DNA of 10,052 bases from Peptococcaceae bacterium. Its GTDB lineage: Bacteria; Bacillota; Peptococcia; Peptococcales; Peptococcaceae. The notes beneath the pieces were generated by a model. It saw only the letters and a program-made list of their open reading frames with translations, ran no database searches and had not been told where the DNA came from. Location: the NCBI GenBank assembly GCA_900756555.1, contig CAAEKP010000164.1:1-10052 (forward strand), written 5' to 3'. The position numbers were made by a program, and so were the translations under genes. This document shows, one piece after another, positions 5,835 through 10,052 of the stretch; position 1 is the stretch's first letter, and the number at the start of each line of letters is the position of its first letter.

Positions 5835-8003
5835 ATGAGCGTTCTGAAGAAATATTGGGGCACATTTGTGGATCGCTATTTTCAGGAACGAAAAAGACGG
5901 ATGGCAGTTTGGACAGGGCTGTTCTTTCTGATTTTTTTACTGATTTTATGCGGACATTTTGTGCCGGAGCGCACCAGCTGGGAAGTGGGGCGGGTATCCC
6001 GTCAGGACATTCAGTCTGACCGCTATCTGACTTTTGTGGATGAGAGCGGCACGCTGGCTCGGCAGGAAGAAGCGCTGGCAAGTTTTCAGGAGATTTATAA
6101 AATAGACCTGGAAAAGTTTAATACGATTACTATTGCAGGGATTTCGGATTCTTTTGCTAAGCTGGAAGAAGTTGCGGCAGCCACAAAAGATGATGCTGAT
6201 GCTACCACAGTGGATAAAATTGCCCGGCTGCATGATGTGTTTGAATTTACTCTGGGGCCGGACGAATGGGCTACGCTGGCTAATCTGTCCGAGACCGATA
6301 TTCAATGGCTTTATGAAAAAGGGGTGGACTATGCCATCAATGTGATGAGCCAGGGGGTTGCTCAGGAAAACTTGGAAACCGCTCGGGAAAAAATTGTGCA
6401 GTCCATTCGGAACGACAAATATATTACAGGCGCGGAAGAAAAATTTTTGCTGGCTGTGATGAATAAAGCAACCTTTTATCCAACCTATGTGTTGGATGCA
6501 GAGGCTACTGCTGCTAAAAAGTCTGAAATTTTGGCGACAGTAGAGCCGGAAAAGGTAGTGGTACAGCGTGGAGAACTGATTGTGCGCAAAGGGGAAATTT
6601 TAACTGAGCGGCAGAGCAGTATTCTTCATCAGCTGGGCTACAGCCAGACGGCATCACCGGGGATGGTGGTGCTGGGCGTTGGTTTGCTGATTGCCATTTT
6701 GATGGTAATTGTGCGCAGTTTTATGCTGTATTTCACACCAAAGGTGTACCGTGATGAAAAACAGGTAGTCTTGCTGATGATGTTGACAGCGGCGACGTTA
6801 TCGTCCTACGATTTATTTTTATCGCTGACATTAAGCCCAATTGCGGAGCGGGCAGCTCAGGTGGGTTACTTGCTTCCGGTGGCTATGGGTACGATGTTGA
6901 TTACCATTTTGTTAGATGTGCGGTTGGGTGTGCTGATTAACATGGTGCTGGCGATTTTTGTGGGCTTATATACGGACTCTTCCGCTTTTGCGGTAGTAGG
7001 GCTGGTAGGCGGTCTGGTTGGTTGTCTGGGCGTATCCACATTGGGGCAGCGCTCGGATATTTCCAGAGCAGCGTTCAGCATCAGCGTGGTTAATGCCTGC
7101 ACGATCATTGCCTTGGGTATGATGCAGGATCAGTCGCCGGATGTGATTTGTTTTGGAGTAGTATATGGCGTGTTCAACGGTCTGATTTCCTCCGTCTTTA
7201 CCATGGGGTTGCTGCCTTATCTGGAAAATCTGTTTGGCATCACCACATCCATTCGGTTATTGGAACTGGCCAATCCAAATCAGCCGTTGCTGAAAAAACT
7301 GTTGACAGAAGCACCTGGTACCTATCATCATTGCATTATGGTAGGCAATCTGGGTGAAGCAGCGGCAGAAGCAATCGGCGCTAACGGGTTGGTGGTGCGG
7401 CTGGGTGCTTACTATCACGATATCGGTAAGCTGAAGCGGCCTTACTTCTTTGCGGAAAATCAGTTTTCGGGTTCCAATCCGCACGATAACATTACGCCGC
7501 AGCTCAGTACGCTGATTATTACATCCCATGTGAAAGACGGTATTGAAATGGCGCGGGAAGCAAAGCTGCCGCCGATTCTTATTCAGATGATTTCTCAGCA
7601 TCATGGGGACAGTCTGGTGTCTTATTTCTATTACAAGGCGAAAGAAGCGGATCCGGATGTGAAAGAGCGGGACTATCGTTATGAGCAGTCCAAACCGCAG
7701 ACCAAAGAAGCAGCGATTCTGATGATGGCTGATACGGTAGAAGCGGCAGTGCGTTCCAAAAAGAACGCTACACCGGGACAAATCGAAGGTTTTATCCGCA
7801 CTTTAATCAAAGGCAAGTTAAACGACAGCCAGTTTGATGAGTGTGAGCTGACGTTCCGGGATCTGGATCAGATTGCCACAGCGTTTACCAGAGTCATCAA
7901 CGGTATCTATCATAAACGAATCGAATATCCGCCGCAGGCGAATATCGTTGTGAAGCAATTGCAGGAGGCAAAGAACGACAATGACAGTCATGATAACCAA
8001 TGA
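5835..8003 (+). CDS. pgpH: 7TM-HD family c-di-AMP phosphodiesterase PgpH (YqfF)
   Basis: The 722-residue product is full length (B. subtilis YqfF is about 711). It has one N-terminal membrane helix (about 23-41), a large extracytoplasmic 7TM-HD extracellular domain (about 45-275), seven membrane segments (about 276-465) and a cytoplasmic HD domain. The HD ligands are present: H498/H499 in GTYHHC, H528-D529 in YYHDIGK, H565, the pair H589-H590 in SQHHGD, and D633 in MADTVEAA. PgpH of Listeria hydrolyses c-di-AMP to pApA, so this enzyme probably lowers c-di-AMP and so affects potassium and osmotic balance and the cell wall; the substrate here is inferred. The ATG follows AAAGG (5822-5826). The 3' end overlaps ybeY by 23 bases, which suggests coupling. 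No key residue appears to be missing. Confidence 0.95.
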   Translation: MSVLKKYWGTFVDRYFQERKRRMAVWTGLFFLIFLLILCGHFVPERTSWEVGRVSRQDIQSDRYLTFVDESGTLARQEEALASFQEIYKIDLEKFNTITIAGISDSFAKLEEVAAATKDDADATTVDKIARLHDVFEFTLGPDEWATLANLSETDIQWLYEKGVDYAINVMSQGVAQENLETAREKIVQSIRNDKYITGAEEKFLLAVMNKATFYPTYVLDAEATAAKKSEILATVEPEKVVVQRGELIVRKGEILTERQSSILHQLGYSQTASPGMVVLGVGLLIAILMVIVRSFMLYFTPKVYRDEKQVVLLMMLTAATLSSYDLFLSLTLSPIAERAAQVGYLLPVAMGTMLITILLDVRLGVLINMVLAIFVGLYTDSSAFAVVGLVGGLVGCLGVSTLGQRSDISRAAFSISVVNACTIIALGMMQDQSPDVICFGVVYGVFNGLISSVFTMGLLPYLENLFGITTSIRLLELANPNQPLLKKLLTEAPGTYHHCIMVGNLGEAAAEAIGANGLVVRLGAYYHDIGKLKRPYFFAENQFSGSNPHDNITPQLSTLIITSHVKDGIEMAREAKLPPILIQMISQHHGDSLVSYFYYKAKEADPDVKERDYRYEQSKPQTKEAAILMMADTVEAAVRSKKNATPGQIEGFIRTLIKGKLNDSQFDECELTFRDLDQIATAFTRVINGIYHKRIEYPPQANIVVKQLQEAKNDNDSHDNQ

Positions 8004-8439
8004 ACAGGATAAAATAGAAATTCCCGCTGACTGGGAAGCTAAAATTAATGAGGTGGCAGCCATCTGTCTGCGGGAGGAACAGATTCCAGAGGAAGCAGAA
8101 GTAGATTTATTATTTGTGGATAATGACGCTATTCGGGAAATGAACCGGGAATACCGGGATAAAGACAGCGCTACCGATGTATTGTCCTTTCCTATGTATG
8201 AAGCAGATGAAGAGATTGACGATGAAGAAGAAATTCTGTTTGGCGATATTGTAATTTCTCTGGAACGGGCTGAGGAGCAGCGTCAGGAATATGGTCACAG
8301 CCTGGAACGGGAAGTTATGTATTTATTGGTGCATGGTTTGCTGCATTTAGCAGGATATGACCACATGGAAGAAGAAGATAAAAAAAAGATGCGGGCACAG
8401 GAAGAAAAACTGCTTGCAGTAATCGGTGCAATTCGGTAA
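7981..8439 (+). CDS. ybeY: Endoribonuclease / rRNA maturation factor YbeY
   Basis: YbeY is a zinc-dependent UPF0054 protein needed for 16S rRNA 3'-end maturation and ribosome quality control. The 152-residue product shows the zinc site HGLLHLAGYDH (118-128, ligands H118, H122 and H128), the conserved REYRDKDSATDVLSFP block (56-71) with R59, and FGDIVIS (87-93). Between the last two lies an acidic stretch (EADEEIDDEEE, 74-84) of the kind common in Bacillota homologues. The start is the ATG at 7981, 12 bases after AGGAGG (7963-7968); a second in-frame ATG at 7990 lies too far from that site. It overlaps pgpH by 23 bases. Two genes upstream is phoH, its usual neighbour. A 73-base gap without a terminator leads to the CBS-domain gene. 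Confidence 0.95.
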   Translation: MTVMITNEQDKIEIPADWEAKINEVAAICLREEQIPEEAEVDLLFVDNDAIREMNREYRDKDSATDVLSFPMYEADEEIDDEEEILFGDIVISLERAEEQRQEYGHSLEREVMYLLVHGLLHLAGYDHMEEEDKKKMRAQEEKLLAVIGAIR

Positions 8440-8497
8440 AATACAGGAAAGTACCAGAACATAGCAAGGTAAATTACAGAATATAAGTTGTAAATTT

Positions 8498-8502
8498 GGA
8501 GG
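8498..8502 (+). promoter_or_regulatory. Ribosome binding site fixing the TTG start of the CBS-domain gene
   Basis: GGAGG lies ten bases before TTG at 8513. The spacer is mostly a run of eight T residues (8507-8514) that reaches into the start codon. The next in-frame ATG at 8531 is 28 bases from the site, so TTG is preferred. Confidence 0.7.
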
Positions 8503-8512
8503 TTGGTTTTTT

Positions 8513-9808
8513 TTGGATACGGACAGTTCGATGCAATTTGTGATTTTAGCGGCTTTGATTTTTTTATCGGCGATTTTTTCGTCGGCGGAAACAGCGTTTT
8601 TATCTACCAATAAAATTCGTCTGCGCAATTTGCAGGAAGATGGCGAAAAGAAAGCAGATCTGGTGTTAAATATGCTGGAAAATCAAAACAAGTTGATTTC
8701 GGCTTTGTTAGTAGGGAATAATATTGTGAATATCGGTTCTTCTGCGTTGGCCACCCAAATGGCGATAAATGTTTTCGAGAGTGCCGGTGTGGGGATTGCC
8801 ACTGGTGTTATGACACTGCTGGTACTGGTTTTTGGGGAAGTTGTGCCTAAAAATCTGGCGGCAGCGCATGCGGAAACATGGGCAATGTTTATTGCACCTT
8901 TTATCCGTCTGGTGAGTTTTGTATTAACTCCTGTAGTTTATCTGCTGACAAAACTGTCTGATTTTGTGGTGCGCTTCACCAAAAAGGATGAAGATGATCC
9001 AACCATCACAGAAGATGAATTTAAAATTCTGGTGAATGTGGGGCAGGAAGAGGGCGTTTTTGACGAATCAGAAACAGAGATGATCAATAGTATTTTTGAA
9101 TTTGACGGCACTTTGGTAAAAGCTATCATGGTACCGCGAATCGATATTATAGCAGTAGATGTGGACGACAACATCAACGAAGCATTGCGTTTGATTGTGG
9201 ACGGTGGTCACTCCCGTATTCCTGCTTATGAGGACAGCATTGACAATATTGTGGGTATTTTATATGCCAAAGATATTTTTGAGCATTTAGATGCCGACTT
9301 CAATACCATGAAGGTAAAAGAACTGATTCGGTCTGCTTACTATATTCCAGAAACCAAAAAAGTCAGCGACCTGCTCAACGAGCTGCGTCTGAAAAAAGTG
9401 CACATGGCAATTATTCTGGATGAATATGGCGGTACCAACGGTTTGGTTACCATTGAGGACTTAATTGAAGAAATCATCGGTGATATTCAGGACGAATATG
9501 ATGTGGAAGAAGATTTAATCGTAATGCACAGCGATAATCAATTGGTGGCTGATGCTCGTGCGCCAATCGGCGATGTGGAAGAAGCCTTTGATGTAGAGTT
9601 GTCCGAAGAACTGTTGGAAGACAGCGAGGCAGATACCATCGGTGGGCTGGCCTTCGAAAATCTGGGCGGTATTCCAGAAGTGGGCGATGAAGTGACAGTG
9701 GACCGTTTCCTGATTCGCATTGTGGAAGTAAGCGGGCGACGCATTGCCAAAGTGGAGGTAGTATTGCTGCCGCCAGAAGAAGAGGATGACGAAGAAGATG
9801 AAGACTAA
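8513..9808 (+). CDS. CNNM/CorC-type membrane protein with CBS pair (hemolysin-C family)
   Basis: This 431-residue protein has the standard CNNM layout: a DUF21 membrane domain (about 7-155, four hydrophobic segments, with FGEVVPKNLA at 107-116), a CBS domain pair (about 200-325, including VPRIDIIAVD and EYGGTNGLVTIEDLIEEIIG) and a CorC/HlyC C-terminal domain (about 338-421). Relatives are Mg2+ or other divalent-cation exporters or regulators, and the CBS pair typically binds adenine nucleotides; the hemolysin label is historical. The last residues are almost all acidic (EEEDDEEDED). It starts with TTG at 8513 and lies between ybeY and cdd, where B. subtilis has dgkA. Its last 11 bases overlap cdd. 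The exact ion is not visible from the sequence. Family assignment is firm. Confidence 0.92.
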   Translation: MDTDSSMQFVILAALIFLSAIFSSAETAFLSTNKIRLRNLQEDGEKKADLVLNMLENQNKLISALLVGNNIVNIGSSALATQMAINVFESAGVGIATGVMTLLVLVFGEVVPKNLAAAHAETWAMFIAPFIRLVSFVLTPVVYLLTKLSDFVVRFTKKDEDDPTITEDEFKILVNVGQEEGVFDESETEMINSIFEFDGTLVKAIMVPRIDIIAVDVDDNINEALRLIVDGGHSRIPAYEDSIDNIVGILYAKDIFEHLDADFNTMKVKELIRSAYYIPETKKVSDLLNELRLKKVHMAIILDEYGGTNGLVTIEDLIEEIIGDIQDEYDVEEDLIVMHSDNQLVADARAPIGDVEEAFDVELSEELLEDSEADTIGGLAFENLGGIPEVGDEVTVDRFLIRIVEVSGRRIAKVEVVLLPPEEEDDEEDED

Positions 9809-10052
9809 CGAATCAGAAGAACAGGAGTCGTTTGCCAGACTGATAGCAGAGGCCTGGCGTGTCAGAGAGTATGCTTATGCGCCGTATTCCGGCTTTGCAG
9901 TGGGCGCGGCAGTGGAAGCTGTTAGCGGGCAGATTTATGGCGGCTGTAACATTGAGAACGTCAGCTATGGATTAACTAACTGCGCTGAGCGCACAGCAAT
10001 TTTTTCTGCTGTGGCTCATGGTGAACGACAATTAGTGCGCATGGTAATCTGT
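9798..10052 (+). CDS. cdd: Cytidine deaminase, 5' part (cut by the window edge)
   Basis: Eighty-five codons are visible, and the frame is still open at the right edge. Cytidine deaminase converts cytidine and deoxycytidine to uridine and deoxyuridine in pyrimidine salvage. The fragment shows the substrate-binding segment APYSGFAVGAAVE (28-40), GGCNIENVSYGLTNCAERTA (48-67) with the first zinc ligand C62 and catalytic E64, and the expected spacing from the N terminus. The second zinc motif (PCxxC) would fall beyond the window; the family is usually about 130-140 residues. The ATG at 9798 lies inside the end of the CBS-domain gene (11-base overlap), with AGAGGA (9781-9786) as its ribosome binding site within the acidic tail codons. 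In related genomes era follows cdd. Confidence 0.93.
   Translation, partial: MKTNESEEQESFARLIAEAWRVREYAYAPYSGFAVGAAVEAVSGQIYGGCNIENVSYGLTNCAERTAIFSAVAHGERQLVRMVIC

Noticed and set aside
1..10052. Mobile elements, CRISPR arrays, toxin-antitoxin or defence genes
   Set aside because: All recognisable genes are conserved core functions in a familiar order; I saw no transposase, direct-repeat array or defence domain.

Overview
This window looks like ordinary chromosomal core sequence from a low-to-moderate GC member of the Bacillota. Every protein gene lies on the + strand. The content (ribonuclease Y, YqfC, YqfD, PhoH, a 7TM-HD PgpH, YbeY, cytidine deaminase) and the strong AGGAGG-type ribosome binding sites point to an endospore-forming lineage or a recent descendant of one. 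Clostridia or the Negativicutes would both fit; the sequence alone does not let me name a genus. I see no mobile element, CRISPR array, tRNA or rRNA.

Layout. Positions 1-468 hold no protein gene. The far left carries what looks like the control region of a leftward gene that starts just outside the window. Next comes a strong promoter (125-153), a structured RNA of about 190 nt (about 160-347) ending in an intrinsic terminator, and a probable promoter for rny. The RNA is the least explained element here. Its size, long-range closing stem and isolated transcription unit resemble 6S RNA, but I cannot prove that identity. Ribonuclease Y (469-2001) follows as a single-gene unit with a large terminator. 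Then come a DUF421 membrane protein (2173-2958) with a forespore-type promoter candidate, and the overlapping sporulation pair yqfC-yqfD (3080-4598), closed by a terminator.

A clear housekeeping-type promoter at 4786-4815 then starts a second operon: phoH (TTG start), pgpH, ybeY, a CNNM/CorC-type CBS-domain membrane protein (TTG start) and cdd, which is cut by the right edge. Several of these genes overlap or nearly touch, so translational coupling is likely.

How the genes work together. RNase Y, PhoH and YbeY all belong to RNA turnover or ribosome maturation. PgpH is expected to hydrolyse c-di-AMP. The CNNM/CorC protein is expected to move or sense Mg2+ or other cations, and Cdd salvages pyrimidine nucleosides. 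The order resembles the Bacillus subtilis yqfC-yqfD-phoH-yqfF-yqfG-dgkA-cdd-era cluster, except that the dgkA position is taken by the CBS-domain gene. That makes the phoH-ybeY-CorC association resemble ybeZ-ybeY-ybeX of Proteobacteria. I did not find a convincing new multi-gene system; the best leads are the 5' structured RNA and a few regulatory details.
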